Assembly (NCBI GenBank): GCA_947311845.1
Contig: CAMZMU010000048.1
Coordinates: 19,768,693-19,832,692, forward strand
DNA: 64,000 bases
Direction: 5' to 3'
Source: Poa pratensis
Taxonomy: Eukaryota > Streptophyta > Magnoliopsida > Poales > Poaceae
Both the position numbers and the translations under genes were made by a program. Shown here one piece after another: positions 1-11,050 of the stretch (positions are counted from its first letter, which is position 1; each line of letters begins with the position of its first letter). The notes under the pieces were generated by a model that saw only the letters and a program-made list of their open reading frames with translations, was not told the DNA's origin and ran no database searches.

Positions 1-1366
1 TCAGATGCAATTTCTCAAATTATGTACTCACTTTACTAAATGCTCATATAATGCACATCTTTTGATTACGAAGCTAAATTAATTATTTATACCAACATAC
101 AAACATAACTAAACATTCAGATTCACGAATTATTCGAAATTAACTTACCATTTCTAAAAAATTAAAATTGGTCAACATTTGGATATAACTCAGAAACATT
201 TTCTCTAATTACAGTTAAGAATTCATGTCAACATACAAACATATTCAAATACTTCAAATTGCTAAATATTTGTGTGTTCTCTAAACTATATACCAAATGC
301 TAAAAAAAATGGTAACTATGTATGGCAAAACACAAAACATATTTACACGATTCAAAATAGTCAATATTTGGATGCAATATAACGAACTTTCCCCATTTGT
401 TAGCATGAATCCAAAAAATATACAGTACCATTACCTACACACTTAACTTAAATATTATTTGGAAAAAAGAAGAACATTTCAATATTTCAAATTGCTAAAA
501 TATTTAAGGTACCCCAAAATATATCAACATGCTCGGGTTTTTTTTTTTGATACTTCCTAATGGCAAAATGCAAACAAAGTTAAACAACTCAAATTGCCTA
601 ATATTTGCATACATTCTAGGTGCACTTCGTCTAATTGTGAATTAAATTTTAATAAATGCTCACGAAATACATTTCCTCTGATTATACTATTCAATCGAAA
701 AAAAGGTACCAACCATTATTTGCGCTACTTATGGCATAATGCAAACATATTTCAAGATTTCAATTCAACGAATATTTGAGGAAAATCCAAATTAATTCCC
801 TCCAAATTATGGATAGAATTTAATAAATATCCATATAATGTATTCCATTTTATTATGCAATTCAATTATCCAAAATTGTTTAATATTCAGAGACAATTTA
901 GCTGCAATCTCTCTAATTATGCACGTACAATTAAAACATGCTTCTTCCACTAAATGTTTGCATAAAATAAAAATCCATTTCCTCTAATTATGGATTGAAT
1001 TTAACAAATTTCCTTACAATACATTTCCTCAAACTATGTAGTTAAATTAAATATTTCGATATTTATAACAAATTATAAAGATACTTCACCATTTCAACTT
1101 ATGGAATTAAATTAATTCAACGAATGCTGTTTATTTACAATAATGCACATTTTAGTATGAATATGCGGACAAATTAAGAAGTTTTTTTCCCACCTAAGTG
1201 ATTTTCTTACTTAATCTTCTCAATTCTAAATCATTCCTTTAATACGCTTTGGACATCCGCAATACTTTAATAAAGCATTGTTCACGAAATATTACAACAA
1301 CATATCGCCAATAAAAATCTAAAAACTCACAAAGGCGCGTCGTCACGACGCGCAAAATTCCACTAG
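1..1366 (+). mobile_element. Helitron-like element, AT-rich body and 3' end (5' end not resolved)
   Basis: The first 1.33 kb is very AT-rich and built from degenerate repeats: variants of ATGCAAACATATT, CAAATTGCTAAATATTT and TTCCTCTAATTATGG recur many times. It ends in a GC-rich perfect palindrome (1335-1353), a 9-nt spacer, then CTAG followed by T. That is the standard Helitron 3' terminus: a hairpin about 10 nt before CTRR, with insertion into an A/T dinucleotide. No Rep/helicase coding is present, so a non-autonomous copy is inferred. The window begins with TC, the Helitron 5' dinucleotide, but this may be chance. Confidence 0.55.
1335..1353 (+). other. Helitron 3' terminal hairpin
   Basis: Two 9-bp arms (GCGCGTCGT and ACGACGCGC) flank a single C. 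The hairpin sits 9 nt upstream of CTAG at 1363-1366. This is the position expected of the Helitron 3' stem-loop that terminates rolling-circle transposition. Confidence 0.6.
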
Positions 1367-1837
1367 TATACTTTGTATTTGTGAACGTGGCTGGATATCA
1401 GAGTCTTTATCCAGCCTCGCTCGCTATGCAATGAGCTCGACCTCATGCCACCTCAACTGAGTCTGCTTCGTACATTAGTAGTAGAGAAATATAACATTTT
1501 TCTCACACATTTGGAAATAATTGATCATAGTTGATATTAGGGACTGGTTTTCCTTCATATCACCGACAATGCCTCCGATTGAGCTATATATATATTCGAC
1601 ATAGAGAAGTTATTAACATGACCATTTTCTCATAAACACTCCTGCCACTATCTTTAATTTTCGAGATAGACGCAAGGAAGAAACCTTGTCTCAATCTTAC
1701 AGTGGCATGGAGTCTTGGAGAAGATTCTGAATGATAGTTTCTTCCAATGCTCGGTGATACAACCTCCGCCCTTGGCACCAAGCTTGACCGAAGGCCATGG
1801 CAATGGAAGTGCACGACGACCCACACATCTAACAGTC

Positions 1838-2092
1838 TAACAAACTGGACGTAATTTTGGCATGTACGCAGAAATAATAATTCCAAGAATTACTCTAAAA
1901 CAATTAACTTAATTTTGTCATGTGCGCATAAAAATCACTCTATAATTACTCTAACAGATTGAACGTAGTATTGGCATGTACACAAAAATTAATTCAGAAA
2001 ATTACTCTAACAGACTGGACGTAATATTGGCATGTACGAGCAAAAATCATTCCGGAAAATTATTCTAAAAGATTTAATGTAATTTTGCATGG
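1838..2092. repeat. Minisatellite, ~57-bp unit, about 4.5 copies
   Basis: The unit contains 'ggacgtaatattggcatgta' and ends 'aattactct'; copies begin near 1838, 1897, 1953 and 2009, with a partial one after 2067. They are diverged. The remainder of 1367-2496 shows no convincing coding sequence. The short open frames there lack family features, and the GC-rich part (2230-2490) may be an old gene fragment next to the CACTA insertion site. Confidence 0.6.
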
Positions 2093-2496
2093 ATTGTATG
2101 GACATTAGGAAAATCTTAGACTGTGTCTCGAATAACAAGCTTGTAAGCCAAAAAAAAAAAAAAACTGTGCATGTACAGATAACAGATGTACTATACCGCA
2201 CACTCTACTCTTGCTGCTCTTAAGTCTAGAGTTCACGTAACTTGTTCCGTTGTTCGCCTCGAGCGCGGCACCGTTATTCCCTGCACCGTCGCCATTGTTG
2301 TTCTTGAATGTACCGTCGTCACCAGCAGAAGCAAGACGGCCACGCTAGGTCGCTAGTGTCCGCGCCCAGCGAGATCACCATTCTCGCGTCCGCGCTCAGC
2401 AAGACCACCACGCCGCTCTCAGCAACACCAAGATACGGAGTACATGTCTCCGTGAACCGCGGCCACCACTGACGTGCTGACCCTTGGTGTTGGATC

Positions 2497-2507
2497 CACT
2501 ACAGCAG
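2497..2507 (+). repeat. CACTA left terminal inverted repeat
   Basis: CACTACAGCAG, preceded by target duplication ATC. It pairs exactly with 14008-14018; sequence after these 11 bp diverges between the two ends. Confidence 0.95.
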
Positions 2508-2513
2508 GCGCCC

Positions 2514-2885
2514 TCTGTGCCGACGGTTATTTACCGTCGGCACAGACACCTTCCCCGTCGGCACAGGGCCGTCGGCGTAGGTCCCCGTAGGCACAGGTTT
2601 TTTGCCCGTCGGCACAGCGTTTCCCCGTCGGCATAGGAGGTGCCTACGGTTAAACAATGCCCGTCGGCACAAATTCCGTCGGCGTAGGTTCGGTGGGTCC
2701 CACGTGGGCGAGCTCGTCTGAGAAGCTGTGCCGACGGTATTACCGTCGGCACAGGTGTGCACGTGGCGTCTCCTGGGCGTCTCCTGTGCGTCCTGGCTGA
2801 GGGGCTGTACCGTCGGCACAGACCTGACCATTTGGCACAGACGCAAGACCTGTGCCGACGGTAATACCGTCGGCACAGGTGAGTC
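2514..2885. repeat. CACTA 3' subterminal repeats (TGTGCCGACGG / CCGTCGGCACA)
   Basis: About fifteen copies in both orientations, several arranged as short palindromes with a TTATTTA- or TAATA-like spacer. They match the motif at the other end of the element (13700-14000). In En/Spm such subterminal arrays are recognised by the accessory protein. Confidence 0.9.
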
Positions 2886-3124
2886 CCAGATTTTTTTTTG
2901 CAATTTGGTTGCAGCGCTCGTTTTCCAGCAAAAATGGCAGAAAATAAAATATAAAATACTGACAATATCATCACAAATAAGATCACACATAGCTCCATAT
3001 ATCATCCCAAAGCAATATCATCAAGCACAATGCTAATATCATCATAGTGGATACACACATAGGACTACAACAATGTCTCGCAAGTTGCTACATAGCTAGA
3101 TGTCTAGATCATCAAGCCCTACAT

Positions 3125-5580
3125 CTATTGCGGCGGCGACGGGGTGTGCCCCATGTCTCCCCGGGTGAACACAGGCGATCGACGGCTCGGCGCAGCAGTA
3201 GAACCACCAGAAGAAGGCGAAGCACCAGGAGAAGTCGAAGCACCACGCGAAGCACCAGGAGAAGGACCACCGGGATGTACCGGTGTGATCTCACGCGAAC
3301 CCGGCGAAGCACCAAGCGAAGGATCAGCATCAAACCTCACCATCTCACGCGAATCCGGCGAGGCACTAGGAGAAGCACGACCAAAGTGTGGGTTCTCCGA
3401 CGAGCATCCCGTTCCCTACATGTTTGAGCAAGAGTTAGCAACTTGCGAGGCAAAGGAAAAGCGGTAACTAGTGGTTTGGCATCAAACTTACCGGGGTCGA
3501 TGAGTAGTAGGTGAGAGCGAACTCGTCCTTCGATGGAAACCGTGGACACGGCCCCGGCTCCGGAGGCTCCTCCATAGAAGGGGGGACCCGCACTCCAGTG
3601 GTGAAAAAGTTCAGCACCGACTGCAAGATAGTTTAGATGTTAGACGTTGCCAAAATAAAGGTTCAAACTAGGGAAGTGGGACTTGTCATATTAGACAAAA
3701 ATAAAGGTTGAAACTTACAGCACGGAACGACTTTTGATACGAGGAGTAGGCTGTATTCATCTCCAGCCACTGGGCATAGGCCACCTGATACTCCGCATGA
3801 GCGGCAGCGTAGGCTGCCTCAAGATCGGGCTACAATTTCGAAAATATGGTATGGAACTGTCAACTTAGCCATGCAGGAACGAATGTCGGAAAGAGGATGA
3901 AAATGAGAAAAACTTACATCGGTGGAAGTGGGTCGACGAGGCCGTCGACGAGGCGCGATAAGGGGGCTGCCGTCAGGGAGGGTAGCTTTTGCCTGCGTGA
4001 AGCTCATGGAAGGCCTGACCACATTCTGAAGAAAGAGATTACGGCCATGCGGCCTTCCATGCCCTGAGAGGACCATCGACCTCTCGTCGACCTCCTGGCT
4101 CAAGGGGTCATCCACCTCCGGGTGAAAAGACTGGAACGTCGTGGAGTACCTCTCCAAGTTCTCGTTGGCATTGTTGTAGTACTCAGGAAGCTGGGGCTGA
4201 GGCTTCGATAGATCGCGCTTCTTCTCCTTCATCTTCTTCCACGATTGCAACTCAGAGCTTACCTCCCCCCTATCGGCGTCCTGCATCGCGAAAAGAAATG
4301 TCATGCGTAGCAAGTAAAACATGAGGGGAAAATAAATGGAGGTCGTTCCATGTATATATATACCAGCTTTTCCTTGAAGCGGAAGATGTTGCGGCTTCCC
4401 GCAATGTGTGTTCCCTCGGTGCCTCGGTTTGCCTTGTTCCGCTGGCTCACGGCGTCGAACTCGGGGTCTCCCCCGACCCACCTCGTAACCAACGCATCCC
4501 ATGGCTTCTTTGCCGTCGGCCCAGTCGGGCATAACCTGAAAATGCAATTCAAGAAGAGATAATGCAATGGCAACTTAGCAGCAATATAGAATTTCATTGA
4601 CAGTTCACTTACCGAAAGGAATTCCTCCCTCGTCATCTTCTGTGCCGTCTTGACATTCTCCTCCTTCTTGGCCCTCTTGCCCGTCTTCTCATACGTGAAA
4701 GTATTGGCGGACGTATGCTTTTGGTTGTAGAATTGTTGCCGTGTCAACCTCACACAATGAGCACGCAATACGCGAGCCGCCGTGTCTCTATGCTCGTCCG
4801 CCACCCGAAAATGCTTCTTCAACCATGCATAAAAAAATTGTGAGAGTCATGAGTTAGCACGGTGGAGTCATAAACTATGAACGGAACTCGAAAAATATGT
4901 CTTACCCAAAACCCGGTGATCACGGCGTCAGCAGCTGTCTCGAAGCCCGGGATAGGGGCAGCCTCATAGTCCACCCATTTATAGGCTAACTTTGCCTCGG
5001 CGTCGGGACCGACGGTGTACAAGCCCGGCCAATTTTGCCTAATTAGAGCTCCAAGCAAGCTCCCAGGAGTGCGGGGAATCTTAGGTGCTGGCCATGTCCA
5101 TTTGCTGCACAATAATCAAACATTAGTACATATGCCAAATTGTTATGAACACAATGAAATTACATGTTCAAAATTACAAAATTAGTACACTTACTCAACG
5201 CCCTGAGGAACAATGAGGGCTTTCGCCTCCTCGCTCCTAGGCTCCATGTCCTCGTCGGGGACTCCCGCTTCGCCACGCATCCGCGGCCGCTTCGGCGCCA
5301 GCTCCACCTCGTCCTCCACCTCGTCCTCCACCTCGTGTCTAGACTGGGAAGCCACGTCGCCAGAAGCGGAGGGCAACTCCACCTCGTCCTCCGCCACGTC
5401 TACTCCACCTCGTCCTCCACCTCGTCCTCCACCTCGTCCTACTCGCGCACCCTCGTCCACGGCGTAACGCGAGGTGGAAGGTCGTCCACTCCGTGTAACT
5501 CCAGGCTTCCGTACCATCATCTTACTAATCTTACTAATCAGGGACGAGGAGTTTTCCTTGCCTTGGCTCATATTGTTCAA
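3125..5580 (-). CDS. CACTA second gene, Ptta/En/Spm Transposase_24-type protein, 8 exons
   Basis: I recognise a Transposase_24-type (PF03004) protein, the usual second product of grass CACTA elements. Supported exons on the minus strand: 5580-5195, 5104-4906, 4816-4613, 4535-4364, 4280-3918, 3829-3719, 3620-3492 and 3415-3125, about 617 residues. Most junctions have GT..AG ends and compatible phase. The N-terminal exon is rich in RGG repeats and acidic EVEDEVED repeats with a basic patch (nuclear targeting is plausible). The middle has a conserved core: a KWTWP motif, then WDALVTRW, then NKANRGTEGTH and GSRN. The C-terminal exon is a Ser/Pro/Gly repeat tail (GASPGS-like). One phase discrepancy falls inside exon 4 at a T/A run near 4509. 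By analogy with TNPA it should bind the subterminal repeats; that role is inferred. Confidence 0.82.
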
Positions 5581-5607
5581 TCACCTGCATTGAGAAAGAG
5601 AAAACAA

Positions 5608-5773
5608 GTAAGCATAAAGACATAATAAAATGTAGACAGTAAGCATAAAGACGTAATGCAATGACGAAGCATGTTGAAAAATAAATACTAAAGCATAAAG
5701 ACATAATAACATGTAGACACCAAGCATAAAGATGTAATGCAATTAAGAAGCATGTTGAAAAATAAATACTAAG
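5608..5773. repeat. Two ~84-bp tandem copies between the two CACTA genes
   Basis: The unit containing 'aagcataaagacataataa' and 'gaagcatgttgaaaaataaa' occurs twice in a row. It lies between the apparent transposase stop (5794) and the first ATG of the second gene (5580). GTGAGC follows the transposase reading frame and TGCAG lies at the far side, so this may be an intron. Confidence 0.7.
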
Positions 5774-5793
5774 CATAGAGACATAAAAGACGC

Positions 5794-8700
5794 TCACCCC
5801 GAATAATCACTCTCATAATTTAGTTGGTTCTCATTCTCACTATCACTATCACTATCACGTGTGTAGTAGGTTGGAGGCTCATCGCACGGTGGAGGCTCGT
5901 CATCGGCGGCATTGTCCGCCTGTAACTTCGAGAGCATATTTATGTCCTTCAGATCCACCACTGACTCACCACGAGTGTGTGCATCGTTCTCGAGGTCCTC
6001 AAGACCACCCGTTTGTAAGGCAAAGTCCCCGAAGTCCTCTTGCTCTTGATAGAAAATTCCCTCGTATGTTTTAGGGTCAATGTTGTTGTAATCGTCGGCA
6101 GAGGGCATGGGTAGCTTACCATGTGGCGATACCCGGAACACGACTTCCCAGCCCTTGAGGTTCTCTTTCTGGCATGGGTAGGGCAAATAATAAACTTGCT
6201 TGGCTTGGTGAGCCACAACAAAGACATCGGCTCCGCTATAGGTGGTTGAAGGCTTAACTTCAACTAACCCAATGGAAGGGTCACTTCTCAGTCCACCGTG
6301 TGGTCCAGTGCGTGGGTCGAACCAATGGCACTGGAACACAACGAGCTTGAGTTCTATGTTCGTACGATTGAACTTCAGCTCGTATACCTTTTCTAACCTT
6401 CCGTAGTAATCTACGTAATCGGCTCCTCTGGATCCTTTGGTGAAGACCCCAGTATTTACAGTTTTTGCATTCGGCCGACTATTCTGGTGATACTCTGTAT
6501 GGAAGCGGAACCCATTCACATCATACTTCTCATACTTCATGACGGTACGGTTAAAACCTTGGGAAACACATCTCAACTCATCCGTCATCTCAACGTTGCG
6601 ATCAGCTCCCTACAAGTACGGTTCAAATTGTTTTGTGCATTAGTTACGTGTAATAAGAGGGACAAGTCACAGATTGCAAGCTAAGAGGGACAGGTTAGAA
6701 ATTACTTTTTCCATGAACCAAGACACAAATTTTTTCCTCCGTGAGCACCCTTTTTCAGAAGAGTGTCCAGCTCCGCGGGAGAGGGATCCGCCATTCCCGA
6801 CCACTGTTCATCTTGGAATTGGCTAAAAGGAGAAAATAGGTATTAGACCGAAACCGAGTTACTAGTTGCAAAGTAATTTGTTCACCATTTTACCTGATGA
6901 AACCGACTACTTCCGTCATGTTCGTAAGCACATAGAGCATTATGCAATCCTTCTCTTCCTTGGTCAACTGCAATTTTACACCACCACCGGCCTTGCCACC
7001 GGGACATTGGAAGAGGAGGAGCTTGGGGTCATGCTTGGGCTCGTCGACATTGTACCGAGAGACCGGGTTATGCATAGTGGATACTTCATCGGGATAGTAC
7101 GTTGTCACGGCGTCTGCCATCTCCCGAAGTATTGTTGCCTCAGCTATGCATGCTTCAATCCTATTTTTGTTTCCAGTCATGTTTCGAATATACTTGAACT
7201 CTCTCTCAATACAAAACTGCCAACGAAACTGCACCGGTCCACCCAAGAGTGCCTCGTTCGCGAGATGCACAACGAGATGTGCCATCGGAACAAAGAAGCC
7301 TGGCGGAAAGATCTTCTCTAAATTGCATAGCAACTCCGGCACAAGATCACGCAGCTTCCCAATAATCACGGGACATATCTGCTTCGCACAGAGCGTGCGG
7401 AAGAAATGGCTCAACTCCGCAAGCACTCGCCAGATACGATCGGGGAGATACCCTCGAACCATCACCGGCATCAACCGCTCAATCCATATATGATAGTCGT
7501 GACTCTTGAGCCCAGTGACATTTCCCTTTACAAGATTGACTCCATTACTTATATTGGAACAATAACCATCAGGGAACATCACGTCGTGTTTGAGCCACTT
7601 GAATGTCTCCTTCTTTTGGATATTATCAAGGCAGTAGGGTGCATTCGGCTTGAACCAATTTTTTCGACGGCGGTCAGGAGGCTGCATGTGTAATCTCTCC
7701 CTATCACAGAGATTCTCAACATCAACTCTAGCCTTGACATTGTCCTTTGACTTCCCAGGAATGTTCAGGACTGTGTGAAAGAGCATCTCTCCAACATTCT
7801 TTTCGGTGTGCATCACATCGATGTTATGGGGAAGTTCGAGGTCCTTGTAATACTCTAGCTGCGTTAAGCCTGCCACGTGAGTCCAGTTGTGCGTTACACC
7901 ATATCCCACAAATTTTGGGCCAGGTACCTGAGCAGGCACGAGAGCACGTAGCTCGGCATCAACAGTTGCACCATCGAACTTCGGTATATCTTTTTCTTCA
8001 CGCACGACTTTGCCCTTCGTGAAGTTTTTTATGTCTTCTCGGTAAGGATGCCTTCTTTTGAGGAACGGTCGATGCTTGTCAAACGCGACATACTTGCGAC
8101 CTGACTTTAGCCAAGTGAACTCAAGTCGGTTTCTGCACACTGGGCATGGCCACTTACCAGCTGTACACCATCCGCAGAATAGGGCATACCCGGGTAGGTC
8201 GTGCATGGAATAGTGGTACCAAATTCTCATCAAGAAGTTTTTCTTTGATGCTCGGTCGTATGTCCACGTCCCATTGTGCCATGAGTGGTGCAAATCATCC
8301 ACAAGCGGTTGCATGTAGACACTCAAATTCTTCCCCGGGTATTCGGGCCCTGGAATGATCAGCGACATAAACATGAACTTCCTTTGCATTAGGACCCCGG
8401 GAGGGAGATTGAGCGGAATAACAAACACGGGCCAGCAGCTGTACGAGTGACTCGACATACCATATGGATTGAATCCATCTGTTGCTATCGCAATTCTGAC
8501 ATTCCGAGCATCTGCTGCCTTATCGGGGTGTTTCTCATCAAAATTCTCCCATGCCTTACCATCAGATGGATGTCCCATCTTTTTCCGTCCGAACTCGTCG
8601 GCGTATCTCTTCCCCTTCTTGTGCCAAGTCATCTGCGTGGCAGTCTCCTCAGAAAAGTAAAGCCGCTGGATTCTTTTTATGAATGGGAGGTACCGAAGAA

Positions 8701-9538
8701 TCTTCACAGCGACTTTTCCCTGCGTCTTCTGACCATCGGGCTCCGTTTTCTCATGATACCTAGAGGCCCCACAAAGACTACAGTACTTGTCATCCGCATA
8801 CTGTTTCCAGAACAGAAGGCAACCTTTTGGACAACAATCTATCTTTTCATAATCCATGCTAAGCGATCCCAATAGTTTCCTCGTTTCGTGCATGGACTTT
8901 GGCAGACAATGCCCTTCGGGCAACATGTTACCAAATGTTTTCAGATTGGCTTCAAAGCCTGCACGGGTGGTGGAGTACTGGCACTTGTCACTTAGTATTT
9001 GAGCTATGGCATCGAGCTGAGAAATGTTTGCACCCTCGTATAGAGGCTTCTTAGCCGAGGCCATCATATCAAGGAAAGCCTTCGCGGTTGGCTCCGGTTC
9101 CTCCGGTTCACCCGGTTCCTCCGGTTCCTCCTGTTCCTCCTGTGGAGGTGGCGAATCCGGTATGTCAGCATCACGGAGATCATCTAGCAAGTTTCTCACC
9201 CCATCATACTCATTGCCATTGATCCGCTGCCGCATCACCTCAACTCTGTCACGTTCGACCTGAGCAAAGTCGACCTTCGTGACGTAGTTAGGCATATACC
9301 CAGACAACCAAAGATGCTTAGTCATTTCATCCTTTCCCTGACGGGCACGATTCTTGCAATTAATGCATGGGCACCTTGGACGAACTCCTGATGCCTTTGA
9401 ACCACGCGCTAACTCCTTCACTAACATATTGGTCTTCCATTCCCACTCCTCTGTTCTTTTAATCTTACTGATACGGCCACTGTACATCCACCCATTATCA
9501 GCCATCCTCTGCTTTATTGGATCCAAAGAACAACGCAT
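5794..9538 (-). CDS. CACTA transposase, TNP2 type (Transposase_21), 3 exons with one frame break
   Basis: Exon 1 is 9538-6894, exon 2 is 6822-6706 and exon 3 is 6609-5794, together about 1,190 residues, normal for TNP2. The likelier start is the MADNGWMYSGR methionine at 9505, because CACTA transposases usually begin this way. Exon 1 holds a transposase-associated Cys-rich domain (CPCINCKN), then a Transposase_21 core with the ATDGFNPYG motif and a Cys-rich FCGWCTAGKWPCPVC stretch, then a DUF4218-like region (IGKLRDLVPEL to FKYIRNMTGNK). Exon 3 is the DUF4216-like domain (VNGFRFHTEYHQ) with an acidic C terminus. The protein would cut at the CACTA ends in the nucleus. Exon 2 is one base short for the phase of its neighbours: the A6 run at 6730-6735 breaks an otherwise conserved frame. 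This may be real inactivation or a consensus error. Confidence 0.9.
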
Positions 9539-9661
9539 TTCGTAATATGCACCAAGTAATAATAAATTTATTCAATGACACCAAGATTTATTACGGCCAA
9601 ATTTTATCTTTTACAACATGCAAGGGTTCACCTACACTTCTAATAGGAGGGCCTATCCCGC

Positions 9662-9870
9662 CCGAGTACGTGTAGATCGAGTCGTGTCCCATGTTCTACC
9701 CGACCCGAGACGAAATTTCGACAGCACCTCCCCGCTGTTCTTCAGAATACACGTCTCGAGCTTGTCAAGCCGAGAGGGTGTGCATCCGAAGAACAACGGG
9801 GAGGTGCTGCCGAAATTCCGTCTCAGGAAGGGGTAGAACATGGAACACGACCCGATCTACACGTACTCGG
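9662..9870. repeat. Long imperfect hairpin upstream of the transposase
   Basis: The arms 9662-9743 and 9788-9870 are about 82 bp each and roughly 90% complementary by eye, with a ~44-nt loop. The hairpin lies 124-332 bp upstream of the first transposase ATG, so in its promoter or 5' leader. If transcribed it would fold into a perfect-enough duplex to feed small-RNA production. Confidence 0.85.
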
Positions 9871-9888
9871 ACTGTCCAACAGGACAAC

Positions 9889-9960
9889 CCGGAAGTGTTA
9901 CGGTTATAAATATGCAAAGATGGACAATCCTGCATATTTATAAATTTGTAACCCTTCCGG
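9889..9960. repeat. Second short hairpin next to the long one
   Basis: The arms 9889-9916 and 9931-9960 pair as an imperfect ~28-bp stem that includes TATAAATATGCA and its complement. It lies directly outside the longer hairpin. Confidence 0.7.
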
Positions 9961-10267
9961 ATGGGATCTGACTCGGGTTACGCGACTGACTTGGTGATCT
10001 AGACCAAAATAAACCTATGCAGCAAGAGAGGCGAAAGATTTATACCCTCGAGCGTGATCGGTGGTCGGAGAGGGTCGAGGTCGCGACGGAAGCGGGGCAA
10101 CGAAACAGGGGCACCGAGGCGGGCCCTCCTCAGCTGGAGAAGAAGCCCCGCAACGACGCGCGGGACCGACGGTGCTGGCGGGAAGCTACGTCATCTGAAA
10201 AAGCACACAGTTGACATATATAAGCAAAAAATCTCTCTGTTTTACCTAATAATCATCCCTAACCATA

Positions 10268-10357
10268 TAAAAGCTACGACTTTACGACTTTACGACTTTA
10301 CGACTTTAGGACTTTACGAGTTTACGACTTTACGACTTTATGACTTTACGACTATAC
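10268..10357. repeat. 9-bp tandem repeat (TACGACTTT)n
   Basis: About nine to ten copies of a 9-mer with occasional substitutions (TAGGACTTT, TACGAGTTT, TATGACTTT). No coding potential. Confidence 0.9.
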
Positions 10358-10386
10358 TAGTTCCACCATTTTTTCTTTACACTTCT

Positions 10387-10501
10387 ACCTCCTAACTAAC
10401 TAACCTAACTACCTAACTAACTAACCTAACTATACCTAACTAACTAACCTAACTAACCTAACTACCTAACTAACTAACCTAACTAACCTAACTAACTAAC
10501 A
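10387..10501. repeat. CTAA-rich simple repeat (CTAAC / CCTAA mixtures)
   Basis: A run of CTAACTAACTAACCTAACTAC variants over about 115 bp. It resembles but is not the plant telomere repeat TTTAGGG/CCCTAAA. Confidence 0.85.
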
Positions 10502-10519
10502 AAAAATACATCAGAGGAG

Positions 10520-10978
10520 TACCTTGTGAGGAGGAGCTGGCCGTGGAGGAGCAGCTGGCCGTGGAGGAGGAGCAGCCGGCGTGGAGGAGGAGGTCCCGGC
10601 GTGGAGGAGGTGCGGGGTGGGGGAGGTGCGGGGTGGAGGAGGTGCTGGCCGTGGAGGAGGAGGTCCGGCGTGGAGGAGGAGGTGCCGGCGTGGAGGAGGT
10701 GTGGGGTGGGGGTGTGAGGCGCGGCGGCGGGCCGGCGTGGAGGAGGTGCGGAGGAGGAGGCGCGGCAGGGGCGCGTCTCGGGCGGCGACGGCGGAGAGGA
10801 GAGGCAGGGGTGGACGGCCGGGGGCGAGGGGCGGCCGGGCGCGGAGGAGGCGGTGCGGGCCGGGTGGAGGAGAGGAGAGGGAGGGGTGGGCCGGCCGGAG
10901 CGGAGCGCGGCGGCGGCGTGCGAGGGTGGGAGCGTGTGTGCGTGCGTGTGTGGTGTGGAGGACGACGGGGTTGGGGAT
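10520..10978. repeat. Purine-biased GGAGGA / GTGGAGGAG tract
   Basis: The + strand is almost devoid of T and A-poor, composed of GTGGAGGAG-type units. Long open frames in all phases are a by-product of composition. Together with the two preceding repeats it forms the 5' non-coding part of the CACTA element. A single subterminal palindrome follows at 10990-11020. Confidence 0.75.
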
Positions 10979-11050
10979 AAGGAGAAGAACCTGTGCCGAC
11001 GGTTTTACCGTCGGCATAGGTGTCATTTTTTTTCATTATTCATATTATTG

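Noticed and set aside
3112..3467. ORFs on the plus strand and a Leu/Val/Arg-rich minus ORF
   Set aside because: Shadows of the Ser/Pro/Gly repeat exon of the CACTA second gene, whose splice sites fix the frame.
10387..10501. Interstitial telomere repeats
   Set aside because: The unit is CTAAC/CCTAA with no regular CCCTAAA heptamer; AAACCCTAA in the 353-bp unit is a single word per copy.
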